DNA of 64,000 bases from Myrica gale (taxonomy: Eukaryota > Streptophyta > Magnoliopsida > Fagales > Myricaceae), in the NCBI GenBank assembly GCA_963930655.1, contig OZ005610.1, positions 13,459,001 through 13,523,000 of the forward strand, written 5' to 3'. The position numbers were made by a program, and so were the translations under genes. Below, piece after piece: positions 45,801 to 56,625 of this stretch. Within the stretch, counting starts at the first letter, position 1, and each line of letters starts with the position of its first letter. The notes beneath the pieces are model-generated. The model did no database searches and had not been told where the DNA came from. It was given only the letters and a program-made list of their open reading frames with translations.

Positions 45801-48800
45801 CCTCTAGGAGATGTCTATGCTTCCTTTCAAGCACCCTATTTTGTTGGGGGGTGTAAGGACAACTAGTTTGATGAAGAGCACCTTTAGTAGAGTAGAAAGA
45901 AACCTTATTGAACTCGGGACTATTATTAGATCGAAGGACCTTAATGTGAGATGCAAATTGTGTTTCAACTAGGCTGAAAAATGACTCCAAAAAGAAACGA
46001 GTTTCAGATTTGAACTTCATAAGAAAAATCCAAGTGCAACGGGTGTAATTATCAACAATTGTTAGAAAATTGTGATTGCCATTTGAGGTTGCTATTGCAA
46101 ATGGATCCCAAATATCACAATGCACCATTTCAAAAGGAGAAGAAGTACGAATGAAACTATTAGGAAAAGGCAATCTATGTTGCTTTGCTAAGGGACAGAT
46201 TTCACAAGGAATATTATTGGAAGGAATACGTACATTGGGTAAATCATCTTTAAGAAGATGCATTTTGGAAAATGGCATGTGACTGAGTCTATTATGCCAT
46301 ACAGCTGTGGTATTATTGGCAGTAAGAGAAGAACAACTAGGTGCTGAAGAATTAAATGACAAAGAACTAGAAACAGAATTTGAATCAAGCAAGTAAAGAT
46401 CACCCTTTTGGTCAGTCACTCCAATTGTTTTCCATGCATGCAGGTCTTGTAATATACATTTGTTTGACAGAAAAATCAAACCAATGTTAGAAGATGAAAT
46501 GAGCTTGCTAGTGGAAATTAGATTGAAGGTGAAAGAAGGCACATAAAAAACATTGTGTAGTGTCAAATCTGCAGATATATTGACAGTACCAATGTGAGAG
46601 ACTTGTCTACTTGACCATTGGGAAGACTTACTGTGGTGTTGACAGAGTGGCTGATGTGAGAAAAAATGGATAAAGAACAAGCCATGTGGTCTGTGGCACC
46701 ACTATCAAGAATCCAAAGAGTAGTGGAAGGGTGTATATGTGGTAGAAGAAAGGCAATGGAAATCACCTGCAATGTTGACCGAACCAGATGGTTGGGAAAT
46801 ATCTTTTTTTGATAAGTAACCAATTTCATTAATAAAAGCGATAACAATACAAAGACTATACCGATATCACTTAGTCTAAACAAGATACAAAACTAAGGAA
46901 ATCATCAAAATCAACAAAAGGGCAGTCAAGCACCGCATTTTCCCAACTAAACAAAGAGAGTAACAAACATCCTTGCAACTTCACCAAAGACAAGGAGCAA
47001 TCCTCAAAACATCTATTATTCCGTTCCTTCCAAATACACCACCAAATGCACGAAGGAATCATTCTCCAAATAGCATTAGCAATCGGATTCGAGAACCTTC
47101 GAGTCCAACTCCACAACACTCCCGTCACCTTCTCCGGCATCACCCAATGGAAATTCATAATACCAAGCACGTGATTCCAAATCCCCCGCGTGAACGGACA
47201 ATGTAGAAGCACATGGTCAATCGACTCCCCATCTTCCCGACAAAGATAGCACCAATCCGCAATGTATATTCCTTTCCTTTGCAGATTATCTGAAGTAAGA
47301 ATTTTTCCATGCATAGTCTCCCACACAAAGAAAGAGACCTTCAAAGGGCACTTCGACCGCCACACTCATTTCCAAGGAAAGGACAATCTTCTCCTACTAG
47401 CAACGGAAGAGTATATGGACTTAACCGAGAACAAACCATTCTGAGAAGAAGTCCAAAGGATCGTATCTTCCTCCCCTCTCCTAAGCACCGACCCATATAG
47501 CACGGAGAAAAACGTGGAGAATTCCTCCAACTCCTAATCATTAGCCGCCCTAACAAAGGAAACATTCCACACAACACGACCATCATTCCCCTCTAGACAA
47601 TCTGCCACTAGGGGTGGGCAAAAAACCCGAGACCCGACAACCCGAACCGGCCCGACCCGTTTCCGACCCGATCGGGTCGGGTTTAGGCGGGTTCGGGTTC
47701 GGGTTTATATGTAAATAAAAACCTATTTTCGGGTTCGGGTTCGGGTATATGAACAAACCCGAAATTAAACCCGAACCCGACCCGAACCCGAAAATATAAC
47801 ATCATCACCCCGTGACCCGTCTTTTCCGAACCGAACCGACCCGTTTCGACCCGATATTTTCGGGTTTTTTCGGGTTCGGGTTCGAGTTCGGGTTTTCTTA
47901 AAAAAAACCCGAAATATTCGGGTCGGGTTCGGGTTGAAAATTTCGGGTTCGGGTTCGGGGCAGGGCAAAACCGAACCCGAACCCGGTTTGCCCACCCCTA
48001 TCTGCCACCATAGTCTCCTTATTACGAGCCAAAGAATAAGCTACCGGAAAAGACAAAGACAAAAGATTATCAACACACCACACATCGTGCTATAAACTAA
48101 CCCTTTCACCACTCCCCACCACAAATCTAATATGATGACTCCCACCTTTGCAAATATATCGCCACAGGCTAACTCCATAAGGTCCCGGAATAGAACGAGA
48201 TCGCCAATCACCCCTACAACTCCCATATTTTGCAGCAATGACAAGCCTCCAAAGCTTATCCCTCTCATGAGCAAACCGCCACAACCACTTACTCAAAAGA
48301 GCCCTATTAAACATAGATAATCTCCGGATCCCCAAACCCCCGCTATGAAGAGGAGAACACACCATCTCCCACTTCACAAGATGGAATGGTCAAAAGGAGA
48401 TGAAATGGTCAATGGGAAATATCAAAAGGAGATGGAATGGTCAATGGAGAAATAGTCTTGAGTTGAGATTGCAACAGGTTCAACAACCGTTGAATCTGAT
48501 CTCGAGAACCTATAGGACTGGAATTAGCTCTTGAATGCTCCACAGTAGCAGTTGCTTGATGTGCAGAAGAACGAGAATTACTTCGTGAATCTTGTGAAGA
48601 TCGTTTCTTGTGCACCCAGCCAGGTGGATACCCGTGTAGCTCAAAACACTTGTCACGTGTATGCCCCTTTTTGTTACAATAGGTACAAACTGGACGATCT
48701 CGTTGAATTGATCCAAAATTAGGATTCTTCTGTGACACAGCAGCTGCTATAATATCTGAATTGGACGATTTAGTTGCTAACATTGCAACATTTTTAGAAT

Positions 48801-51800
48801 TAAATCCAATGCTTCGAGTAAAGGCACGCTGACGCTCTTCCTGAATAATCAGTGAGTAAATTTCATTCAATGATGGAAATGGCTTCATGAGTAAAATGTT
48901 GCCACGAACAGGAAGATATGCCTCATTTAATCCCATGAGAAAATCATGGTTAAGGTTTTCTCTTCACGATCAATAATCTGTTTGAGAACTTTGCACGTAC
49001 ATCCTCCGCAAACACCGCAAGTACACACGGGCAGAGGGGACAACTGGTGCAGTTCATTCTATAGTGATTCCAGCTGAGTGAAATATTCACTAACAGAAGA
49101 TTGAGCTTGAGTAATGTTGTTGATAGCTTGCTGCAATTCAAAAATGCGAGGTTCGTTGCTTTGCTCGTATCGTTCTTTGAGTAATTTCCACATTTTCTCA
49201 GCAGTGTCAATGTATAGAATTACTTGAGCAATTTCTGGTGATACAGATGCATAGATCCATGAAGATACCATCAAATTACAGCAGTACCAGGTGCCGAAAT
49301 TTGAATCACTAGAATCTAGCCGAGCAATACTGCCATCAATAAATCCAAACTTGTTCCTAGCCCCAATTGCCATCAATATTGCATGATTCCAGGAGTAGTA
49401 ATTCTTTCAATTAAGAGGTGGAGAGACTTACGAAGTGTTAGAAATATCACCTGGATTGATCGTATATGCACTGTTGAAAACAACAGAATTAGGTTGAGGA
49501 AGGTGATTGGCAGGAGGTGGTTCTTCATAAGACATCAGATTGATCACAATGATGATTTCATCAAAAATTCAGAAAAGAGAGTATGCGGAATTCAGCTCTG
49601 ATACCATGTAGAAACCAGTGTTCAGTGATGAACACAGGTTTGAGGAAGAAGATTTATATGAACACAAGATAACTTTGTGAAACACTTTCTGTTTGTATAT
49701 AGAAAATGAGATATCGCACCTTACATCAGAATGAGAAAGCTGTATTTATAGTACAGCTATAAAGCAAGAATGCGTTGAATAAAATAACTAACTCTGTTAG
49801 GACAACTAACAGAAACTAACAGCTGTAAAACAGCTTACTAACTTCAATACTTTCATTAGAGGAAAGCCGGTTCTGGTCGCTTTCTGCTTTATTTTGAAGA
49901 GCATGAGGTGCTAAATGGATTGTCATAGAATCTGTTTATGCAACTTGTGTTGTGGAACATTTTGCTAAAACAATTTTGAGGAGGTCCCGTAAAGTTTGTA
50001 AAACATGGGATGTGAATAATGCAAGGACATGCAAGCATGATGCATGTAGTCAATCTAAGTCATGGAATCTCAGCAAGGTGAACAGTGGGACTACATGTTT
50101 TGTCTCAAAATAGGATTACGTCCCAATTGATGATTCAAACCGAAGATGTAAGATTACTGGGAAGAATCTTAAAGCTAATGCTGAAAACTTTTTCTGGGAA
50201 GCCTAACCTAGCCAGGTCTTTTGAAGTACTATTCCCCAAAATTCTCTGCTTGTGGTAAATCTATTGTGAGGGAGGAGCATTGAATATAGTTTTTAGGTTC
50301 AAAGCAATCATACTGCTGAACTAATATAGGGGGCTTTATACTGAAGGGAAATGTAAGAGTATTTAAAGCCTACAAAAATGGGGTTGTTCTCTAATCTTGT
50401 TATTTCAATGCCTGTACAAACTAATATTTATAATTTTGGTGTCAGTTACCAATAGTTTTTCTTGGCTAGAAATGATTGTTAAAGGGATGGTCTATAAATG
50501 CCTTTCTCAGGTATCAATGAGAGCCTAACATAACATTTCTACTCCTACATCAAGTTGACTTTTGATCTAAGGCTTTGCTGAAACCATATGGAAAATTGAC
50601 ATTTATTCCTGGTGCATAACGTTCAAGAATTTTTTTAGCTATTTAGTCTGTGCAAATTGAATTGCATTTATGGTTGGTGCTAAATGTCCTAGGAGGTGTT
50701 ACTTATTAAAAAAAATGTAAATTTCCTAGGAGGTGTTAAATTTTTTCCTTTATTTATAGATAACCTTATGTGTACAGGACGATGAATTGCTCCAGAAAAG
50801 AAAACAATGGACACTAGGTGCTGTGTATATTTACCCGTGCAGTGTTGTAGCTAACACGTTTCTTGGTGCATTATTTAGATTATTCTTGGAATGTTACTAA
50901 TCAGCTCAAGTGATTATTCTTGAGTTCAACTGAGATTTTTTTTTCCCCACTAGATGTTTAGTTCAACTATAACCCTGTCGTCCTGTAAGCATGAGTGCCA
51001 TTGATGGGCTCTTTGGCTTGCTCTACTCTTGAAAGGGATATTTCCCAATTGTATAGAGTTGTAAATGCATGCCAAAATGGATTTGATCAGTCAATTATTA
51101 CTTTACCATTTTACCATATACCCCCCCCCCCTTTCTTTCACTTCTCTTCTCGCTGGGTGGGGTGGTGGTGATGGTGGCAGGGGCAAAATTTAAAACGAAG
51201 AAACACAAAAGGGAAAGGAAAGGATGAGGAAAAATGGTGGCAGTGATCCAAAGGCTGTGAGTAGTGGAGTAAGAGAGAACCTTAGATAATGTTACCTCTC
51301 TTGCCTATCTTAGAATGCAAGTGATTTTGGAAGTAGTGAGAAATGAACTTATGGAAAGTCTTGAGTGTTTCCAGTCTTTCTTCCCAATGAACTCTCCTGG
51401 TCCCTGAGTTTCTTCAGATGTTCCTTCTTTTTTTTAGGGGGTTCTTTTTCTTTGGAAATCGGTTGTGGGACTGCATGGCTCTAATCTGCTGAGTGACAAG
51501 TGCATTTGGAAAGCTTTACTCATATTGAAGGGCTGTGTCTTCATATTAGTACATGCCTAAGGGCGGTAATTTGTTATTGACAGTTGATGTGGAAAGGCAT
51601 GCCAGAGATTTTATGGAGGCAGCCAAGAAGCTTCAGCTTTATTTTATCGGCTTTCAACGTGACGATCATCCAACAAAGGCTGAATCACTTAGAAAGGTAA
51701 CTCAAAGGCTATCTACAATGGAGTTTTACAGTCCTCTCAACTGTTTCAATTTACAGGGACATCTATAAATCGATCTTCATTGCGATGCCTTTTCTTTTTT

Positions 51801-51945
51801 CTTTTTACAGGAGATTTCTGTGATGGAGGAAGAGTTAAAAATTAAGACTGAAATTATCAAGAAGCAGGAGAGACTGATCCAAGGGTGGAGGAAAGAGTTG
51901 AAAGACCAGTTGGACAAACACAACAACGAGTTGGAAAGGGTATAG
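42872..51945 (+). CDS. MED28: Mediator subunit MED28, 3 exons, 141 aa
   Basis: Exons: 42872-43049, 51584-51696 and 51811-51945 (TAG at 51943-51945). They sum to 426 nt with GT-AG introns and consistent phases. The protein has a short Gln/Pro-rich N-terminus, then the conserved plant MED28 core ([38 protein letters not shown]) and a C-terminal coiled coil of charged heptads at about 95-141. Known role: head-module subunit of the Mediator complex linking activators to RNA polymerase II in the nucleus. Length is close to that of plant orthologues. Intron 1 is about 8.5 kb because a 6.5-kb copia element inserted in it, antisense to the gene. Splice sites are intact, so expression is probably retained. 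Confidence 0.93.
43349..43591 (-). repeat. 3' LTR of the copia element
   Basis: Plus strand starts TGTAGAAACCAGTG and ends CTTACTAACTTCAATA. It differs from the other LTR at roughly five sites (for example ATGAGAAC against AAGATAAC). Confidence 0.93.
43592..43604 (-). promoter_or_regulatory. Polypurine tract of the copia element
   Basis: The minus strand reads GCTTGAGGGGGCG immediately before the 3' LTR, the expected plus-strand priming site. Confidence 0.75.
43599..43982 (-). pseudogene. Copia RNase H domain
   Basis: The frame shows [34 protein letters not shown] and [15 protein letters not shown], characteristic of copia RNase H, and ends at a stop beside the polypurine tract. It is separated from the reverse transcriptase by a frameshifted stretch. 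Confidence 0.9.
44294..45202 (-). pseudogene. Copia reverse transcriptase (frameshifted)
   Basis: The N-terminal part reads [38 protein letters not shown] and [10 protein letters not shown]. After a frame change the YVDD catalytic box is readable near 44550, then LKYFLGLEV and a thumb region to 44294. Several breaks make the domain non-functional. Confidence 0.9.
45202..46792 (-). pseudogene. Copia protease and integrase (frameshifted, altered active site)
   Basis: The protease motif [11 protein letters not shown] is in one frame and the integrase in another, so a frameshift near 46640 separates them. The integrase has the zinc-binding segment ([16 protein letters not shown]), the first Asp (HCDIWDP) and the Glu ([10 protein letters not shown]). 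The second catalytic Asp of the usual LRSDNGPEF box reads LRSNNSPEF, Asp to Asn. The integrase could therefore not be active even without the frameshift. Confidence 0.9.
46871..48377 (-). pseudogene. LINE reverse transcriptase C-terminus and zf-RVT domain (broken)
   Basis: The minus-strand reading begins [20 protein letters not shown] and [18 protein letters not shown], typical of the tail of plant LINE ORF2. It ends with the zinc-binding domain: [38 protein letters not shown]. The 392-bp MITE and a frameshift interrupt it. Confidence 0.88.
47609..48000. mobile_element. hAT MITE, 392 bp, inside the LINE
   Basis: Termini TAGGGGTGGGCAAA and TTTGCCCACCCCTA are perfect inverts, with an 8-bp duplication TCTGCCAC at 47601-47608 and 48001-48008. 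The interior is rich in CGGGTT/AACCCG hexamers on both strands. The outer nine bases equal the termini of the larger hAT at 11863-19471, which suggests a related transposase source. Confidence 0.95.
48424..49376 (-). pseudogene. Copia gag (broken)
   Basis: The N-terminal part ([27 protein letters not shown]) is the copia gag UBN2-type domain. A CCHC zinc knuckle ([14 protein letters not shown]) lies near 48630. A TAG at 49061-49059 replaces a Trp codon after TQLESL, and a frameshift follows near 48945. The 3' part is cut by the LINE. Confidence 0.9.
49595..49606 (-). promoter_or_regulatory. Primer-binding site of the copia element
   Basis: The minus strand reads TGGTATCAGAGC directly inside the 5' LTR, complementary to the 3' end of initiator tRNA-Met, the standard copia primer. 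Confidence 0.9.
49607..49849 (-). repeat. 5' LTR of the copia element
   Basis: 243 bp, same ends as the left LTR; its minus-strand end TTTCTACA abuts the primer-binding site. Confidence 0.93.
49855..51583 (+). other. Remainder of MED28 intron 1
   Basis: No gene seen. The intron continues with AT-rich sequence and a 12-C run (51121-51132), ending at the acceptor before 51584. The segment after the copia element repeats CTTTCATTAGAGGA, which also lies just before the element. The pre-insertion site thus held two tandem copies of that 14-mer. Confidence 0.75.
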
Positions 51946-52787
51946 AGGTGTTTCACGAGCAATACCCTTGTTTTTATTTTCTCGATTGGTGGCAAATTTC
52001 TTGGTGCATCCTATCCATGGCCATCTAGGATTGTAACTTCATGCTTTGGCAATTTTTCGCTGCCTTGTTTCTGTAGGTTGTATAATTCGCCTTAAAAACA
52101 TTATTGGATATACAGCGGCTATAAATCCAAGAGTTGCGTAGCGCTATATGTGACTCAGTGAGAGATTGCGAAATGGCTCAGGGGAGAGAGAGAGATTGTA
52201 AGACGTTGCACTCAGCTGCATGGAATGGAAATTCAGCATGGCTAGGATGTTGCAATATGCAGTGAACCAGAAGTTGTCAAAGCAAGTTTAGAGCTTGGCT
52301 AGACTTAACGAGAATTAGAAGGTTTACGAGACAGAATCAGCATTTTAATTTGGTGGGAGACACGAAGATGAAATAACAGAACCATTGCAAAGGTTCGCAG
52401 CCTTCTTTTTTCCCCAAGTACAGATATCATTATGAAGTTCCAAATCATCACCCAGTTCAGAGCGAAACGGAGATTAAGAAATTGCTAGAAACTTGGTAGG
52501 CTCATCAAACAAAACTCAAACCTTAAGCGGGTTCACCAAGAAGTATGTGGATTAGTTTATTAATTCTTTCTAAACGGGGAAAGGGGCATAAAATATTACA
52601 ACTACAGCAATATGCTATCCTTTCTAAAGGCGCATAGGTGCCCTTCAAACCAAACCACCGAATGAGAATGTATCAGAGGAAAAGAGCAAATGGCAATATA
52701 TGACATTCCATGCCGTTGGTAACATCCTAATTTATGATTCGGTTACAGCATTTCCCACGGGAGTTGCACAAGCAAAAACCCAATCGT
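51946..52787. other. Convergent 3' flanks of MED28 and U2B''
   Basis: About 840 bp between two stop codons facing each other, with no further gene; it should contain both 3' UTRs, possibly close or overlapping. Confidence 0.7.
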
Positions 52788-55700
52788 CTATTTCTTTGCA
52801 TAGGTGATCAACATGGGGTTCTGTTGTGTAATCTTGAAACCTTGAAGTGCCTGCATTGCAGCAGTTGATTGCATCTCATCTCCATACTCCACAAAGGCAA
52901 TACCTGGCTTCGTTTCCACCATTCTAACTTCCTTAAAACCTGGATATTGGTAGAAGAGCATTTGCAGCATCATGGGAGTTGTCTCGTGAGGAAGATTCTG
53001 CACAAACAGTATGTTGTTCGGCGGAGCCGGACCCTCCGGTACCATAGACTTTGTACCGCCCGGGTAGGGTATTTGTGATAGCTGCATCATTTGTTTTTGG
53101 GGGGGGGGGGGGGGGGAGAGCAACAGAGTAAGGATATTACAAGAAATCAATTGAATATGAATTACAAGATATAAGGATCAAGAAAAAAAATAAAGGAAAA
53201 CAATAAAAATGAAAACTTTGAAACCACAGTAATGAAGAATTCAGATATTGTCCCTGAAAGACAGAGAACATGCTTACAGGAGGTGTTGAACCATATGCAC
53301 CAGGATAAGCAGGATTCAGACCCATTCCAGCTTGATTAGCATCATGTTGATCCTTTTTCTTCTTCCCTGTGGAATGAGAATGAAGCATGTATATCTCAGG
53401 AGAAACAACCGGTTATAAAAAAAAAACCCAGGTACCCTATCCATTAGTCACTCTAGCCCAGAGAAACAGACAAGGAAGCGTCTGATATACTTCTCAGATA
53501 CTCCATGATATGTATCAATAAAAAATCAACCTTTTACTTTAGGAATAGGTGGGAGATTTCTAGCATCATCCTAAAAACATATGAAGATACCTCAACACAA
53601 GCTTGGATTTTTTAGACTAATTAATAACTATAATCATAAGTTAAGAAGTAGGAAAGGTTAAACAAAAGTACATAGAATGTACATTTGTCTGTTAAAATTA
53701 ACAAGTTGATAAGACAAACAACTAAGAGTAAGTTACTATATAAAACAGTGTCCAAGCACTAGCTCAACCTGCTTATGGAATTGTCATATCGTTATGTCTA
53801 CATCACATTGTATTTATATCCTGAAACCATATGCATGACAAAGAAAACTTCAAATGGCAAACAGAGGAAAATATACTTTGCCCCCTGAATCATCACAACT
53901 TTTGCAATATGATACTTAAACCACCTATTGGAACATATTACATCCTTAAATTACAAAAGTTGCAGTATACATCATTGATGTAAATCCTACCTTTAAAAAA
54001 GGGACAAAAGAGAGAGAAGATGACCAACACAATACAAACACAAAAACAGTCATGAAGACAGTCGAGTGTCTTACCTTTATCATCATGTCTCTTCCGTCTT
54101 TCACGTGGAACAAAAGTACCATCGGACTTGGCTACTATATCTGATTTTGTCTTCGCATATTGTATTCTCTGTGTCAATTAAATAATCCCTATCAAATTCA
54201 GTTGAAAGCAAAAGAAAGAGTTTCACGTACGACGCAGTTCCAAAAATAATAAGGCTTGAACTTTATGGATGTAAAAGAAAAAAAAAACATAGAAAAAAAA
54301 CAAGTGAATAAGAAGAAGTGGAAGAAACATACCATCCAGGTTTCCAGCTATTTAACATGTTCTTGATTGATAATATTAAAAAAAAAATCCCTTCCAACCT
54401 GTAAGCAGTGGCGGACCGAAGGGGTGGCAAGGGGGGGCGCTTGCCACCCCTTAAATCTGTAATTTTTTTTAATATATGTATTTGTGGCCAGTAAGTCGCC
54501 TGAAACTCATTGAATAAAGTTCTGTAATTTTTTTAATATATGTATTTGTGGCCAGGCTTGCCCCCTTTGGTCCACCCCAACCCGCCCCCCCTTGGGCTTA
54601 GAATCATAAAAAAAAATACAATTCTCGTAGAATAATATGGCTGGAGAAGAATTAATCTGCTCCAATAGTTGTTCTGACCATTGGGTTCGCACATGACGAG
54701 CTCCGAATGGTTGAAAGAAGGAAATTTGCTAAGGCCCGATGAATGTAGCAGAAAGTTCTAGACCAAACTTGTATAAGAGAAAGTTATTGCAGTCGAGGAT
54801 TCCACATATATTTGTTAATTGTGTTTGATAGTTTTTTTAAATGTACAATTTATGATAGTTAGGGTTCCTTAATTTGTTTGCTTGTGTACTTGTGAAGCAC
54901 TCAAAAATCAATGTCAGAATGTGTCGTACATGTTATCTACACACGGGCACGAACTTGAGGAGTCTTATCGCATTCGTTTGACAACAATATTAAATTGCAT
55001 TCGTTATCTTTTGGGCCAATGATTAACTTTTCGTGGCCATGATGAGTCCGAGAGAAAGATTATCAAGATTGAGTTGCGTAATAAGATGAGAGATGAATGA
55101 ATGAATAATAGCATGATAGTTCACATCGAGAGGAAAATCTTTAAAACTATTGAGAACGAAACTATTTTGCAACGTTTTCAGAATATGCAGAACCGTATTA
55201 TCCAATTGTCACCTCGCAGTCTCAACAAATAATACGATACATGTATTTCAATATTTAATATTTTTAATCCTTAATTTTCGATATTTGAATTCTAAGACAC
55301 ATTTGCATTACTTAAGAAAAAATTTTGAGATGTCATTTCGCTTTAGGAGTTTGCCCCCCCTCCACTTGAGTCCTGGTTCCGCCACTGCCTGTAAGCCGCT
55401 TGGAAACTAAATACAAAAACAAACTTAAGGGTAAGAAATATCACCTAACCAGCAATAACTTCAGAAGAAATTAACTCGAGGGAAGAGCTTAAGTCAGTCG
55501 GTTAATCTTATATCCTAAAAGTTTGGAGATTGATGCCATCGTGTAGCATTTGAACATGTGAGAGCATGGAATAAGGAGTAGGACAACGAAACCATGCTCA
55601 CGTCTAATGACTGAGCTCAATGAAGACGAACATAAACCTCAATTTATGTTTTGACAATAGAGAGCAAACTCTTTATGCCTTTAACTTAGTCCTCTGATGA

Positions 55701-56327
55701 TATCACCTAATCAAATTACCTGTTCTCCAACATTTCCCATGATCAAAGAAGTAGTTCCCATCAAAAGAAATGTAGCACACAGGCATACAACCATATTTAA
55801 TAACAAATCTACATTCATTTCAACATTTCCATGTACAAAGATCTAACGCCCATTAAACAAAATATATACATGCAACTATCATTTCTATGTGCACGTACAT
55901 CTGGCAAATCAACTTGCTCGAAAAATTTAGACTTAAATGGAATAAGAAAAGATTGAAATCATCAAAAATTGGGGACTGAGAATACCATGGGTTTGTCGTA
56001 GAAAGGGAAGCCCTGCATTTGGCGAAGCGCATTGGTGGCGGAGGACACTTCCTCGAAGACCACCCAAGCTTGCCCTTTGTGCTTCAGCGTCTTGAGAGCG
56101 AGCACCTCCAGTATCTTCCCGAATTGCGAGAACACCGCGTGCAGGGACTTCTTCAATTCTGCCATCAGAAAAGCCATTCGTTCCGTGAGCGAGTGTGGAA
56201 GAGAAAGTTATGGAATGAGTTAGAGAGGAAGTGTGTCTATACCTTCGAGCTTGATTTTCTCGTTGAGATTGTTAATGTATATGGTCATATTAGGAGGGAC
56301 CTCGGCGCCAGCTGTAGGCTCTGCCAT
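52788..56327 (-). CDS. U2B'': U2 snRNP B''-type (U1A/U2B''/SNF) spliceosomal protein, 5 exons, 244 aa
   Basis: Exons (minus): 56327-56243, 56158-55986, 54168-54075, 53366-53278 and 53081-52788. They total 735 nt with consistent phases and GT-AG introns. Two RNA-recognition motifs are present. RRM1 is at about 14-90 (RNP2 IYINNL 16-21, RNP1 KGQAWVVF 56-63) and RRM2 at about 169-244 (ILFVQNL 171-177, GIAFVEY 207-213). They are joined by a charged linker ([16 protein letters not shown]) and a Pro/Gly stretch. Known role: binds stem-loop IV of U2 snRNA in the spliceosome. Plant U2B'' and U1A are close paralogues; length and linker favour U2B''. Intron 2 holds a hAT-type element; the acceptor of intron 4 follows an 18-C run. 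Confidence 0.93.
53099..53116 (-). repeat. C18 homopolymer next to the U2B'' exon 5 acceptor
   Basis: Eighteen G on plus, that is C on the transcript, separated from the exon 5 acceptor (AG at 53083-53082) by CAAAAACAAATGATG-type sequence. It may form part of the pyrimidine tract and is likely variable in length. Confidence 0.85.
54406..55387. mobile_element. Non-autonomous hAT-type element (982 bp) in U2B'' intron 2
   Basis: Ends CAGTGGCGGACC and GGTTCCGCCACTG form a short inverted repeat. A perfect 8-bp duplication CCTGTAAG flanks it (54398-54405 and 55388-55395). Near the left end a 46-bp segment containing TCTGTAATTTTTTTAATATA occurs twice. No transposase motif is found inside. It lies wholly within the intron at 54169-55985. 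Confidence 0.88.
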
Positions 56328-56625
56328 CCTTGGTTTCTCTCTCCGTCCAACCTAATTTGAAGCGCAAGCTCAAACAGAGGCAGTGAGCTTTGAACTGAAA
56401 GGGGCAGGGCTTTGAGGGTTTTGCGGTGATAGATTAGAAATTAGAAATGGGAAAATTACCCTAACAGAGGCCGGAGGGAGACAGATAGCAGAAGGCCGAT
56501 TTGATTTCGGCCTGCAAGTTAGTACTATTCTATTCTGTTCTGTTCGAAGTTCGATAAGTTCGTCTGATTCGGGATAGGCCCAAATCAGAAGCCCAGCATT
56601 ATACATTCTATTTGTGAAAATTTGT

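Larger units (their letters stand above)
46804..48412 (-). mobile_element. 5'-truncated LINE (L1-type) nested in the copia element
   Basis: On the minus strand the insertion ends GGTTACTTATC plus a run of seven A. It is bounded by an 11-bp target duplication (TGGGAAATATC on plus, 46793-46803 and 48413-48423). The copia reading resumes exactly on either side. Coding content is the C-terminal end of a LINE reverse transcriptase and its zinc-binding domain. At the 5' junction (48380-48412) lies a near-copy of the adjacent copia sequence, a local filler. A MITE at 47609-48000 interrupts the LINE. Confidence 0.9.
43349..49849 (-). mobile_element. Ty1/copia LTR retrotransposon, 6501 bp, in MED28 intron 1
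   Basis: Two 243-bp LTRs (43349-43591 and 49607-49849) are flanked by a 5-bp duplication CTTTC (43344-43348 and 49850-49854). On the minus strand the 5' LTR is the right one. Next to it is a TGGTATCAGAGC primer-binding site, and a GAGGGGG polypurine tract precedes the 3' LTR. The domain order gag, protease, integrase, reverse transcriptase, RNase H is copia-type. The LTRs differ at about five positions, but the coding region has several stops and frameshifts and a LINE insertion, so it is inactive. Confidence 0.95.

Noticed and set aside
47640..47990. Interstitial telomere-like hexamers (CGGGTT/AACCCG)
   Set aside because: Not the plant TTTAGGG repeat; they are subterminal repeats of a hAT MITE.
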